Positions 14,001-25,399 of a stretch of 64,000 bases of DNA are shown here, piece after piece (positions within the stretch are counted from its first letter, which is position 1; the number at the start of each line of letters is the position of its first letter). The position numbers and the translations under genes are program-made. Under the pieces are notes generated by a model, which saw only the letters and a program-made list of their open reading frames with translations, ran no database searches and was not told the origin of the DNA. Source of the DNA: Cristatella mucedo (taxonomy: Eukaryota > Bryozoa > Phylactolaemata > Cristatellidae); NCBI GenBank assembly GCA_009760855.2, contig WPIO01000005.1:9563501-9627500 (forward strand). The letters are read 5' to 3'.

Positions 14001-15477
14001 CTGCCGCAGCTTTACCCAAGAGACTGCTCTGCTTCCACCACAAAAGCACGACTGCCCAGCTGGTCTGCTGTTCAACATTGGAAACTGCGTTTGTGACTGG
14101 CCACACAATGTCACCTGTGGCTGTGCTCACGAGAGGACGACAACACCAGCTAGAACGCATGCACCTTCGACCGAGAAAACGACGCCGAGAGTGATCACAA
14201 CTACATCTACTGGTGATGTTTGTGGGTCGTGTTCGCAGAGAGGCAACACCTACAAACCCATCGATGGCTGCCGCAGCTTTACCCAAGAGACTGCTCTGCT
14301 TCCACCACAAAAGCACGACTGCCCAGCTGGTCTGCTGTTCAACATTGGAAACTGCGTTTGTGACTGGCCACACAATGTCACCTGTGGCTGTGCTCACGAG
14401 AGGACGACAACACCAGCTAGAACGCATGCACCTTCGACCGAGAAAACGACGCCGAGAGTGATCACAACTACATCTACTGGTGATGTTTGTGGGTCGTGTT
14501 CGCAGAGAGGCAACACCTACAAACCCATCGATGGCTGCCGCAGCTTTACCCAAGAGACTGCTCTGCTTCCACCACAAAAGCACGACTGCCCAGCTGGTCT
14601 GCTGTTCAACATTGGAAACTGCGTTTGTGACTGGCCACACAATGTCACCTGTGGCTGTGCTCACGAGAGGACGACAACACCAGCTAGAACGCATGCACCT
14701 TCGACCGAGAAAACGACGCCGAGAGTGATCACAACTACATCTACTGGTGATGTTTGTGGGTCGTGTTCGCAGAGAGGCAACACCTACAAACCCATCGATG
14801 GCTGCCGCAGCTTTACCCAAGAGACTGCTCTGCTTCCACCACAAAAGCACGACTGCCCAGCTGGTCTGCTGTTCAACATTGGAAACTGCGTTTGTGACTG
14901 GCCACACAATGTCACCTGTGGCTGTGCTCACGAGAGGACGACAACACCAGCTAGAACGCATGCACCTTCGACCGAGAAAACGACGCCGAGAGTGATCACA
15001 ACTACATCTACTGGTGATGTTTGTGGGTCGTGTTCGCAGAGAGGCAACACCTACAAACCCATCGATGGCTGTCGCAGCTTTACCCAAGAGACTGCTCTGC
15101 TTCCACCACAAAAGCACGACTGCCCAGCTGGTCTGCTGTTCAACATTGGAAACTGCGTTTGTGACTGGCCACACAATGTCACCTGTGGCTGTGCTCACGA
15201 GAGGACGACAACACCAGCTAGAACGCATGCACCTTCGACCGAGAAAACGACGCCGAGAGTGATCACAACTACATCTACTGGTGATGTTTGTGGGTCGTGT
15301 TCGCAGAGAGGCAACACCTACAAACCCATCGATGGCTGCCGCAGCTTTACCCAAGAGACTGCTCTGCTTCCACCACAAAAGCACGACTGCCCAGCTGGTC
15401 TGCTGTTCAACATTGGAAACTGCGTTTGTGACTGGCCACATAACGTTACTTGCGGCTGTTACCCAGATGGTTCCTAA
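5013..15477 (+). CDS. Secreted multi-domain chitin-binding (CBM14/peritrophin-A-like) protein, 33 tandem domains
   Basis: My model has two exons. Exon 1 (5013-5109) starts at ATG and encodes a signal peptide, MGPALVALWLSAAAAANAA, with likely cleavage near the ANA-A motif, and ends at a CAG|GTACGC donor with one leftover base. Exon 2 begins at 6687 after the acceptor gtgttttactttccag and supplies the other two bases, so the phase matches exactly. It encodes about 17 linker residues, then 33 units of 89 residues: a 57-residue Cys-rich domain (CPAGLLFN and CDWPHNVTC are hallmark CBM14 segments) and a 32-residue Thr/Pro linker typical of mucins. Each unit carries one N-glycosylation sequon (NVT). 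The last unit ends at TAA 15475-15477. CBM14 proteins bind chitin in peritrophic matrix, cuticle or mucus; that role is inferred. Frame is broken at about 8829 (+2), 9097 (+1), 10178 (+1) and 13288 (+1), net +5, each private to one unit. Three of the four are in homopolymers, so assembly error is more likely than decay. Exon 1 is less certain than exon 2. Confidence 0.8.
5471..5532. repeat. Two-copy 31-bp direct tandem duplication
   Basis: Two identical 31-bp copies, 5471-5501 and 5502-5532, each beginning cctgtcgcgctggtctctcc. They lie in the first intron of the chitin-binding gene model. This is a recent local duplication. Confidence 0.9.
6739..15475 (+). repeat. Coding minisatellite: 33 tandem 267-bp units
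   Basis: Thirty-three head-to-tail units of 267 bp (89 codons) with near-total nucleotide identity. Differences seen are a T/C wobble in the GGCTGYCGC segment, an FA-for-TA change in unit 3 (about 7340), a GGTTGC variant in unit 4 (7586), an HP-for-PP change in unit 12 (about 9761), a CTT-for-CGT-frame change in unit 22 (12358), and four indels. The first unit differs in its first bases (TGTGGATCATG) and the last unit is silently diverged after codon CCA (15436 on). Because the unit length is a multiple of three and stop-free in several frames, the antisense strand is also open; that is an artefact. Confidence 0.97.
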
Positions 15478-15584
15478 TATTGCATAGCCTTATGTCCACC
15501 GGCAGGGTCCCTTGCAGATAGTTAGGTAGGGCCAATGTATAAAAACCGGTGCTCATATCCTCTCTCTTTAACGAAGTACAGACC

Positions 15585-15731
15585 AATAAACTGCTGTTCT
15601 TTTTTACGGTGCAAAGTGCGTCTAAGCCGCCCCAATATCAGCCCAATGCGTTGGCGTTGCATCTGAAGGAGCAGCCTACAGATAGATGTCCAAAGTTGAT
15701 AGGTTTTATCTGCGAGATTTCTTTTAATAAA
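15585..15731 (+). terminator. Candidate polyadenylation signals of the chitin-binding gene
   Basis: Two AATAAA hexamers lie after the TAA at 15477: 15585-15590 (108 bp downstream) and 15726-15731 (249 bp). Either could direct 3' end formation. No gene is seen from here to 16330. Confidence 0.45.
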
Positions 15732-16334
15732 TGCTGTCCACATTGGGTATTTTCTCTTGAGTTCGCTCAAGTTTTTGAATACAGCGATAGCAACTGAAAT
15801 GCTGGCGGACGGAACGTGTGGAGGCAGGCGTTTGTGTTGGTCGTTGAGCGACTAGACGCTGTTAAAATCTCAGTAAGGTATGAATGAAAGTTCTCGACGG
15901 CTAAAAACGTGCACGCAACGTTGTGAATGCGACATATTAAAGCTGAAAGCTGAGCGTCAAGATTTTATTTTTGATGAAGGCAGCTGGTCCGTATTAATCG
16001 GCTAGAATGATATCATGAATGTGACAAAAACGCTCACCTACTAGCCCACATGGACCCCTTTGGAATTTGACTATTCAATTCAGAGCACACCAAGCGGTTA
16101 GATATCTCTCAAATGGATAGATCGCGTGAAGTTACCTAGGAAACAGGCGTACCAGATAGTTCTCATTTAAGGAACTTCGCCACCTGAAATTTCTAGTTAC
16201 TTGAATTCATGCTACGGACGCACAACCCTACAATGCTAGTGGCACAGACCGGGAAACCAGCCGACTTACGACGGTTAGTGATACACCAGACCCAGCTCTA
16301 TTAATAAATTGTTAAATAGACTACTAGTGAGGAG

Positions 16335-16610
16335 GCGATGGAGCTCAATTCATTTGTAAAGCCCCTTAAGAGAACTTAATCTTTCGGGGGGGCTCGAACC
16401 CGCAACTTGGGCAGTAGCGTACTGAAGGAGTGCAACGGTCATATGTTCCCGGGCCTGAATCAATCTTGCTAAATGGGCCCCTAATCCTGGCGTGGGGTGC
16501 AATATGTGAAGTACGGCCGCGGGCGAACGATGTCCTAAGAATTCAACTGGACCTCGACCTTTAAATTTATTCACCTTGAGCTTGATCGTGGGCGAGCGTC
16601 TTGACCATTA
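16335..16610 (-). mobile_element. Degenerate SINE-1 interrupted by unrelated sequence
   Basis: The left end carries the SINE-1 tail in minus orientation (agagaacttaatct near 16370) followed by a GGGCTCGAACCC B-box-like segment. The tRNA-like head (gtgggcgagcgtcttgacca near 16588) lies about 200 bp further right than in intact copies, so about 150 bp appears inserted. Confidence 0.5.
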
Positions 16611-16664
16611 GGCCAAAATTCAAGCACGATTTTACTTACTATTCTATTGCGTATCACTTTGCTG

Positions 16665-16745
16665 CAAATGTAAAGCGCCTAGAAAGAGATTAAGTTCTCT
16701 GAGGGTGCTTTATCAAGTGCAATATTATTATTATTATTATTATTA
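16665..16745 (+). mobile_element. Family A LINE 3' tail
   Basis: Contains the exact 16-mer agagattaagttctct at 16685-16700, then gagggtgctttatcaagtgc and an ATT tail (16726-16745). Only the terminal ~80 bp of the LINE remain. From here to 17150 I see no gene. Confidence 0.75.
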
Positions 16746-17154
16746 AAACAGCGTGGCGATAAAGCCCAGAAGAAGTGCAGCTCGGTCGCAAGCACCAACC
16801 GGATGTATTTCCTAGCACTCGAACCAGAATCGTGCTCTTTAGTTCTCCCAGCAGAACTGCAGAGCATCGAGGGGGAGGCTGCAGCATCCGAATTGAACTC
16901 TCAGAAGACAGCGTCAAGTTATCACCCCTATGCTCGGACTCATCTCCCTCGTAAAATGAGGAGTCAGTCACATCGAAGCCGCATGAATCCATATGAGCGC
17001 AGGCCGTAACATGCACAATAAACGCTCCTCATCAAACCACATGCTGAGATAAAAAGCATCCTTACCTGCCATCTTTCCCAATCAACCGTACACTCACGAC
17101 AGTTGACTCGTTATAGGAACGATCCATACCGCTCACGTATAACCGAAGTGCAAT

Positions 17155-17300
17155 ATATAATTCATTTTGCTTAGCGCTCTGAGATATCTAACACCTATTC
17201 AGGCGCGTTACATATGCCACGGGACTCGAGCCGGCTACCTCGGTCAGACTTTGGTGGGGGGCCGAGCACCTAAGCTAGTGAGCCAAAGAGCAGGAGCTAA
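17155..17300 (-). mobile_element. SINE-1, decayed copy
   Basis: Minus-strand SINE-1: tail remnant at 17170-17205, tatgcc then GACTCGAGCC (B-box region) near 17224, and the head complement (gagcacctaagctagtgagc) at 17264-17283. It is more diverged than the copy at 35449-35612. Downstream to about 18040 there is no recognisable gene. Confidence 0.6.
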
Positions 17301-18045
17301 TAAATGGCGAACTGGGACAGCAGGTTGGACGTGTGACGTATCTTCCTGTGATATACCAGCCATCGGAATTATAGGTGAAACGTCACCTGGCTACTATGTC
17401 GCATCGTCGCTACTGCAGTAGAGCCAAAGGTTTTCTTGCCCTGTCGGCCTGTTGGCTTAGCATTTTTTCGGCACGTGTGAGTCCGTTGCCTCCCAACTGT
17501 TCCTGCTTACTGTTATCTGTCTACGGCTGCCTGTTTATTGTGCAAGTCCGTGTCTGAGTTCGCGAGTACAATACTGTGGATACGATAAACAGTAGAGAGC
17601 CAGAGCGGCTACAACCAGTCAGCTCCTACCAGCTGGCCATCAGCTGCCCCTTTGCTGCATGGATGGAAATTATGCTGCCTGGCGAGCGTGCGGTTACCGA
17701 GGTCAGCCGATGCAGGTGGGATGGCGGATTGGAAGCAGCGATGCAGTTTTGTAACGCCGAAGGCTCGGCAGAGTAGGCTTGACCTGCCGCTTACCTAGCG
17801 GTATAGCCAAGCGCCTAATGCCGTTCGGTGCGCGCCTTCGCGCAATTAGCTGGCCGCCACGAAACGAGCGTTTCTGGCGCCGACCTGCTTACCGATACTA
17901 AAAGGGGTCGTGAGTCCGCAGCGTGAATTGGAAAGTGAGACACACAAATTGGGGGTTTTGTTGAGCTTTATTCGCAAGCGCACAAAGTTGCTGCGCGTCT
18001 AGCTCAGTTTTATTTCCACACTCATCGCACGCTCTCAACAGCACC

Positions 18046-18330
18046 AACACTCTTGCGGATGGAATACTTCTCCACACTGAGCGCGAACCGGAGCCTAAAC
18101 CCTAACCAGAGAACTAGGACTTCGTTTCCACCTGTGCGGAAGGAATACCCCAAACACACCAACCTAAGCACTCTTGCGGAGGAAATACTTCTCCACACTA
18201 AAGCTACTTACGTCTATAGTGGGGAGCTACCTAAATAGACGGAGCCCAAACCAGAACCTAAACCCTAACCGGAGAACTAGGACTCGGTTTCCACCAGTGC
18301 GGAAGGAACACCCCACACGCGCCAACTACG
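18046..18330. repeat. Two-copy direct repeat carrying a telomere-like CCTAAACCCTAACC motif
   Basis: Copy 1 spans about 18046-18150 and copy 2 about 18170-18325. Both share actcttgcgga, tacttctccacact, cctaaaccctaacc, gagaactaggact and tttccacc.gtgcggaagg blocks. Copy 2 has extra sequence between the blocks. I do not recognise the family; it could be an LTR-like or satellite fragment. Confidence 0.7.
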
Positions 18331-19204
18331 TCCAGCTCGCACCGGAAAGTACTTATGGTGAGACCACGTGCTAGCGCGCACACACAAAACACAAAAGAAA
18401 CTCAGAATGCCAGCTTCGGCACGATACGACCGTATTCGCTGGAGTCCACCGAATGCTCCTAGCGCTGCCTCGTCCTGTTCCTCCATCGCCGGCGGACAGC
18501 CCGCCCTCCTCCCTCGCTTTAAGAGAAATGAGTCCAACGGCGTCGAAGCGCAGAGCCGGACAAAAGACCAAAAAGACCAAGAGACCCAAAGACCAAGAGC
18601 GAGCGTCGCTCGACTCTTACATCCTTAGCTGAGACAATGGGGCAAGCGCTTAGTGGTATTGGACCCGACACCAGGGCCAATTACGGTAAGGCATTAATAC
18701 CGGCACTAGGCCACTGAAATGTCCCCTCTGTCCAGCTTGAATGGCGAATGGGTTCCAGACGATTATTTTCGGACAGAGTGATGGTGGAGTTTGACAGGCC
18801 AGCCAACATCAATCAGCAGCTCCCGTGGGTATCGGACCCATTCTAAAGGCTGAATCACCACCGCTGGTCGGAGAGCTTCCCGGCTTGCTCTTAAGCTCTT
18901 GCTCTCTAACCACACTGACGCTCCTCTCTGGCTAACTGCTCTAGGAAAAAGAAGTTCTAGCCCGCCTCCGAACAGCTCTCGTTCGCTCTAAAATAGGGTC
19001 AAGGCCAGCAAAGCGCTACAGTTTACTTAAATACGTGTGAGTAGTGGGGTTAAACGACACAAGGAAAATTCAAAACAAGAAAGATAATATACCAGTTACA
19101 AAACGTTCACAAATATTGGTAAATCAGCAATGAGAAATTCAGTAACTAAGCATGAAGCAGCAAGCGAGGCACCGAGAGCGAAAGAGAGAGAGCGAGAGAG
19201 TGCG

Positions 19205-19432
19205 TGCTCGTATGTATGTGTGTGTGTGTGTGCGAGTGTGTGTGTGAGTGCGTGTGTGAGTGCGTGTGTGTGTGAGTGTGTGTGTGTGTGTGTGTAACAC
19301 GTATAGAGTGAGACAGAGACAGAGAGATGAGAGAAAGAGAGAGTGAGAGAGAGAGAGTAGAAGAGAGAGAGAGAGGAGAGAGAGGGAGGAGAGAGAGAGA
19401 GAGAGGGAGGGAGAGAGAGAGAGGGGGACAGG
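19205..19432. repeat. Compound (GT)n-(GA)n microsatellite
   Basis: GT-rich tract (about 19209-19298, with CGAGTG interruptions) followed after a 15-bp spacer by a GA-rich tract (about 19311-19432). Ser/Leu- and Thr/His-rich translations here are artefacts. From 19440 to about 20330 no gene is recognised. Confidence 0.95.
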
Positions 19433-19874
19433 AAGAGCGGATACACATCCGATCGTGTCCAACGTACAAAATCTAACTGCTTCGCCTGAAAGTTTTGTGA
19501 GCACAGGTAGCGGCTTCAAAAATTGTATCCTTCTCATAAAACACTCGTCGGTTTCTATACTTCACGTGACTGAACAATGTTAAGGGCCGAACACCGGTAC
19601 AACGTACGCCTTGGTGCACTTCTGAGTCGTTGAAGAAACAGCTCCAATGCACAAAGGTAAACTGGCACCAGCAGAACATGACAGCTGGTGCCAGTACAGT
19701 AATCAATACTGGCCGTAGCTCAAACTGAACTCCGCGCTTTTTTTATAACTCTTACTGCTCTGTATTATGCGGCGCGACGGAAAGCCCTTTCTCGCTAAGA
19801 GGTGGCCGGAAAGTTCTCATACAAATGCCGCATTAGAAAATCCGTGCGAAAATACTTTGTTTCGGATGCCAAAG

Positions 19875-19936
19875 TTTCTAGGAGACTGAGACTACAGCAC
19901 TGCGATTTCTAGGAGACTGTGACTACAGCACTGCGA
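19875..19936. repeat. Two-copy 31-bp tandem duplication
   Basis: 19875-19905 and 19906-19936 are direct copies beginning tttctaggagactg, differing at one base (gagac versus gtgac). Confidence 0.9.
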
Positions 19937-20499
19937 GAGCAAAAGAGCGAATTCCGATTCTTAGCTGCCGCGTCGTAGCCGGAGGCGCAGGGTTTAGGGG
20001 GCGGCTCCACCTATTCAAAGGAGGAGGAACAGCCGGTAGTATCCGTCCTTCTGCCGATCTCCAAAGCGGTAGTGGCTCAACATATTTCACACACAAAGAA
20101 CTAGAGTCTGCATGGTGTGTCCAGCAGTGCATGGCAGCTCGCTGTGCCTCCAGGTGTTCACGCCCCGCCGAGGAACGAAAGTGGAAAACCCACAATATTA
20201 ATGACGAAGGTAGTAATCCCGACAGCGAACGCTGAGTGCGTTCCTTGTCCGTTTCAGAATTCTCTTTTGAAAACTAAAGTTCTTGCGAACATCGTGTACG
20301 GAAACCATTACGGCTAAAGCCGGTTAAAAGCTTACCTGTTTGTTGTTTGACCACAGCACGTACGAAACTTCGTCCTTGTGGACATCTCATCGCTTCCCGC
20401 TTGGGGCTGGTCCCACCCCACCGGCGGCGGCGTTAGATACGATTGCGGCTGGTAACCTGCAAGTTAGTTGTGATCGTGCCTATCTATTATCGCTTCGTC

Positions 20500-23400
20500 G
20501 TCGTAGTTCAACATTCCTAGATGTTATTGCTGTTTCTGAGATCCGCAAATTGTGCGTCAACAAAAGAAAAGCCCCGCCGAAGCCAATGCCGCGGGATGCG
20601 GGCCCGCGAGCTGAGACGCCGCTCGTTTGGCGGCAGCTGCGAGCTGAGTACCCGATCGTTTGGTATTCCCTGGCATTGTCTCGAACCGCTCTCAGCGCGT
20701 TTTTGGTCAAGCGTTACTGTGAGCTCTCAAACTACGTAATCGTCTGGCCTTGTATACCTATCGCTACGCGACTTAGCGCTTGTCTTTGGAATCACTGCTT
20801 GATGTGCAACAAACCCATTGAAATAAGTTGCCTTATTTCTTAAAATGGTCTCATCTTAATCGCCTTGACTGAAACTTAGCTAAAATCGGTAAACTGGCCG
20901 ACAATTAAAGACGCTACATGACTGGTTTCTCCTTCTTTTACACCCCTAGATTAATCAAAACTGGACGCGGAGTCGCTAGTATTACGTGTTCGAACTTCGA
21001 CTACAAACCGTTTGCAGTACCCTCGAAGCAACGTTTCGAATCTATTGTCCTGATTTTAACCGACAACAAGCTGCAGATGGTGGAAGTTGTCTATCGCCCA
21101 CCAGGTAATAAGTCCTCTTTTTTCTCTGATTTATCTGACCTCATTTCGTGTCTGCTTGCAGAAATCGATCTTTCTTCAGTATGAGTGAATCCAAAATCCA
21201 TTTTGATAAGCTATCTGACGCCTTCAGCACTGAATTTCATACTCTGGCTGACTAACTGTCTCTTGCGGCTCATGTGCACGGCTCTGCTCATTTTAAGGGC
21301 CACACACTCAACCAAATAATCTCATGCAACTGCACTTTGTCATCAAGTATTACCAAATTCCGGTTATCTAAAAATATGCAAATCTCATTCAGTCTAAAAT
21401 ATGTGCCCTGCTTCTTCTCATCTAAAATAACAAAATATGAAGACCCTTGACACCGATGCTGTCCGTACGACAATACCTGCTTCGCCTCTGCTGCTCAGTA
21501 CCCCTTCTGACCTGTCATCATTGGTAGATAGTTACAACACGACACTAGCTTACATGCTCGACAAGTTTGCACATCTGACTAAGCCGGCTATGTGCCTTCG
21601 CCCGGAAGGCCTATGGTTTACCTCAGACATTAAACTAGCTTGGTCTACTAAGAATAACCTTGAAAAAGCATGCACAAGATCAGGCCTGATTGTCCATCGG
21701 CAAGCATACAAAGACTACTGTAAATCGAACTGATTGATTCTAGCAAAGGCCTAGTCTAGTTTCTATAAAAATTCTAGAATCACAGCTGCACAATCAAACA
21801 AAGCTGATGTCGACAATAAGCCATCTCCTTAGCTGTTTCCAGATTAGCTCCTTACCTAGTGATCCACGTGATGATCTAGCTGATCGCTTCTCTAGTTTCG
21901 TAGTCGACAAGATAGACAAGATCAGGGAGTCCATCGCTAAGATGGCAGCTTACCCTGCAATCCGTCCCTCATTTCCATGCAGAACCTCAATGTTTACATT
22001 CAAGGAGGTCACTAGTGACCTAGTTATGAAGTTCATATCCCAATAAAAAATAACAGCTAGTCCTCTGGACCCTGTTCCAACTGCCCTGCTTCTACGATGC
22101 ATTGATCTGCTGCTGCCATGCATAACTAGCATAATAAATATGCCATTAGCCTCAGTTTATGCCTCAGCAGCGTTCAAAAAGGCTGTACTCAAGCCTCTAC
22201 TCAAGAATGCAATACTAGACAAAGATAACTTGAGCAACTTTCACCCTGTCTCCCTCCTGCCGTTTCAATCAAAGGCACTGGAACGAGTCGTAGCAGACCA
22301 GCTGAACTCAAATATTAAAAATCAAACCTTGCTAATATGTTTCAGTCTGGTTTTACAGCTAATCACTCCAAAGAGTAAGCATAGCTTCATGTGTACGAGG
22401 ACCTACTTAGGAATACAGACTTGATAAAGTATCGCTGCTTGCTTTGCTTGATGTTTCAGCAGCTTTAGATACTATCGATCACCAAGCCCTTCTTGAGCGC
22501 CTCTCATCCCGCCTGGGAATTACTGGCCCTGCATTGTAATGGATCGGGTCCTATCTAAGTGGGAGACTGCAGAGAATTGGCGTGAATAGACAAAGATCAT
22601 CATAGGAACCTCTGAAATAAGGAATACCTCAGGGGTTTGTGCCTCTGGGTCCATTTCTTTTAACGGTTTATACTCTCTCTCTCTTACAGATGTGATTAAA
22701 AGGCAACAATCTAGGCTTTTACTTCTGCTTTGATCCTCCAAGTACTACAGCATCTCGAATTCTCTTAACTATCTTGCCGGATGTTTAGATGACATCCGCG
22801 CATGGATAGCAGCAAATTGTCTTAAATGTAATGATGATAAAACCAACTTACCATGGGAAAACCAATTTTAATTCAGAAATTGGAAAGGTTAACGCTCCAA
22901 ATCAACTCTGCCAGCGAATCTTCGTTTGAATCTGCACGAAATCTAGGTGTCGTGATTCATTGTGACCTTTTATTAGACAAGCACATGCTCCACAGTCAAG
23001 TCTGCCTACTTTCAGCTACATAACATTGCTAAAATTCCAGGTTGTCTAGACAGGGTTAATACATCCAAACTGGTCCGTGCATTTGGGATATCCCGTCTGG
23101 ACTTCTGTGACTTACTATTTGCTGGTCTACCGGCCTATGCAGTCAGGCCCTTACAGCTGGTGCAAAACCCTGCAGCTACGCTTATCTGCAATGAGCGTCG
23201 CAGTTACCACATCACATCACTCCTCGCCGACCTGCACTTACTCCCAGTAAAACACCTCATCGACTTCAAGGTTTTGTCACTCACTTTCAGGCCCCTTCAT
23301 TCTTTGGCTTTAGCCTACCTATAGAGTTCACTCCCCCACCAGGCTAAGCATCGTATCAATCGCTTTTCGGAATCTAATTGTTTACCGATACCTCATACAA

Positions 23401-23765
23401 ATCTCAAATCTTTGGAGACAATGCCTTTATTTTGAATGCTCCCAAAGCCTGGACCTCACTCCCCACTTGCGTCATGACATCTTCTGACTTGACAACACTG
23501 AAAAAGAAACTAAGTTGCATCTATTTATTCCACCGTTTAGTGGATCGCTGTGGTTCGTCCTTTATGTGCTTATTCGTGCTGACACTGTGCATGCTGCCAC
23601 GAACCGCACTTGCAGGCTGACCCTGGGCATTTCATCTCTAACTATTTTATTGTTGTTGTTTATTGAGCATGCTACCACTAACCATTCGATCATGCTTCCT
23701 TTGCAGCATCTGTTAAGTGCCCAGTAAAAGGTTGAGTTCTCTGAGCGCGCTATACAAATGTATTA
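20500..23765 (+). mobile_element. Family A LINE (CR1/L2-like non-LTR retrotransposon), near full length but dead
   Basis: Protein traces appear in the order expected of a non-LTR element: a TETWL-like endonuclease segment (about 20860-20900), an endonuclease core with TGRGVASI (20964 on), a thumb-like spacer (21437-22046), reverse transcriptase starting at about 22140 (FHPVSLLPFQSKALERVV), a TIDHQALLERL palm segment near 22470, then a C-terminal region with LGVVIHCDLLLDKH (22945 on) and the family A 3' UTR to 23765. Frameshifts and stops are frequent, so it is non-functional. The 5' border is not visible. Domain order is seen; clade assignment is inferred from RT style. Confidence 0.85.
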
Positions 23766-24780
23766 TTGTAACTCATTCCTTACTTGTTTCTTGTTACATC
23801 GAATTCGCGATCTCTGTGAAAATCACTTTGGCCCTCGCCGTCCATACGATTCACTCGTATTCTATAAGTAAAAATTGTGCCATGCACTCTTATCAAGAGC
23901 GCTGGCTGGAGAACCACGCTTGTCTGATTGGTCTGTTTTTTTAAAGAATGACAGCAACAGGAGGCTTAAGTGTAGTTTAGCCCGCGACAAGTAGTATTAG
24001 ATACCATAATTCATCAGCTCTACTTACAGATTGATCTATTATTTATTACTGACTGTCTTAGCATGCCCTGCTGCAAAGAAACAATGCACTGTGCATTGCG
24101 TCAGGCACAGATGGAAGCACCTTCATATTGCAATATATGTCGGTGTCGGATGCGGACGTTTACGAAGCGATGGCTGGATCTAGCTGCAATTTATGGTCGG
24201 TTAATGAAGTTAGTGGGATATAAAAGGAAATTACTCGGAGACTGCAACTTCCTAAGAGCCGGTCTCGTTTGGGAGCTGCTTAGAGCTTTGCTAGTGTGCA
24301 TGCGGTGGCCTTCGGAAGGTCATGACACTATGAGCTCATTGCACAAGGCTAGTTACAGTTTTAATAGCAGATGACTGCTAAGTCAAGTTGCAGCATATCG
24401 CATTCTAGATGCTTTCAAAACCGAGTGCAACTTCAATGCGGCTACGATAATGCCATTTACAGCAGGTGCCGTACTTTGAAACCTTCAGAATTGCAAGGTT
24501 CTACATTCCTGCCCCTCGAAAACTCTCGGTGAGATTGGGTTAAGAATTTTGTGTCCACTCCGTTACTTGGGCACCCATACAGAATCTTTACTTTAATACC
24601 ACTGCTCAGTAAAACGATGCTGACTTAGGGAAACCGGCGGCTCAGAAAAACCAAACACGCCATGCTTTTCAAAACCATCCTAAGTGATGACCAATCGAAG
24701 CAATGCCTAGTCCGAATCGTTTGCATAAAAAAGCATACCCATCCCTGGCGGCTCAGTCGGGCGCCCTTGGAACCCTGGGC
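23766..24780. other. No recognisable feature
   Basis: Non-repetitive, moderately AT-rich sequence. Short open frames exist but none resembles a known domain or has convincing splice sites. Confidence 0.4.
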
Positions 24781-24830
24781 TTACGGACCAAAACGAACGC
24801 CGGCCACTTCTTCAAGCAGAATTGGTGAAG

Positions 24831-25389
24831 TCATATTTGTGCGGTTGCATACATCCCATACAAAACACCTGGACGGATAGTACTCCCTATAAAGTCCTCG
24901 AGCAACTGCATGCGGTCGTGTACTAAGATGGCCTCCCTTCGGCTTCTTGACAAGTCCTGCGGGGGGGGGGGGCGGCGGGTGTGGACGAGGTTTGAACATT
25001 GTGCAGCGACTCCAGCTCCCCACGGAGCATATCTGCACGCTCGGAGCCGCCTTCTGCACCGATGCTCTTTTTTTCTGCCACGATTCTGCGCCGGATATCG
25101 GATACCGCCGCCGACGGCGCGCCAATAGTGTCAGGATCTTTGTCCTCACTATCAGCGATACTACCGTGCGAGAAATGGCTCCGAAATTCCGGAGCTCCTG
25201 CACAATCTTTTTAGACCAGCGGGTGGCAATGAAGTTCCCTGGAATTGCTTTCAAGAGCTTGCACGCCAGTTCTATTGCGTCGTTGAGGAAAACATTGCTA
25301 ACATCTTTTTTATCGTCACTATAGCCAACCATAGCGTGCATCCTTTCATTGAGCGCTTGCGCTCATAGTTCCTCAGATTGCCTCGACAT
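24831..25389 (-). pseudogene. Broken unrecognised ORF with acidic and Pro-rich segments
   Basis: Read on minus from an ATG at 25387-25389 (start MSRQSEEL), the frame meets a TGA, resumes (ALNERMHAMVGYSDD, then NDAIELACKLLKAIPGNF), and needs a one-base shift at an A5 run near 25210 to continue as ADSEDKDPDTIGAPSAAVSD and RRRIVAEKKSIGAEGGSE. A 12-base poly-G on plus (24961-24972) encodes a Pro run on minus, after which frame is ambiguous. The sentence-like composition (charged helices, DEDK acid patch) suggests former coding capacity, perhaps an ORF1-like protein of a mobile element or a decayed host gene. I do not recognise the family. If the indels are assembly errors it could be intact. Confidence 0.35.
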
Positions 25390-25399
25390 GATTCTGACG

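Noticed and set aside
6999-15262. Repeated 82-codon plus-strand frames in another phase
   Set aside because: They are the same unit read in a second phase, each ending at the same TGA, with GTG rather than ATG starts.
6746-15441. Long antisense open frames (up to about 1,050 codons) across the array
   Set aside because: A stop-free 267-bp unit repeated in register is open on both strands; the antisense protein has no domain and lacks the Cys and Thr/Pro logic seen on plus.
6739-15475. CRISPR array
   Set aside because: Repeats are contiguous 267-bp coding units without unique spacers, in an animal genome.
19096-19537. Ser/Leu- and Thr/His-rich open frames
   Set aside because: Translations of the GT/GA microsatellite.
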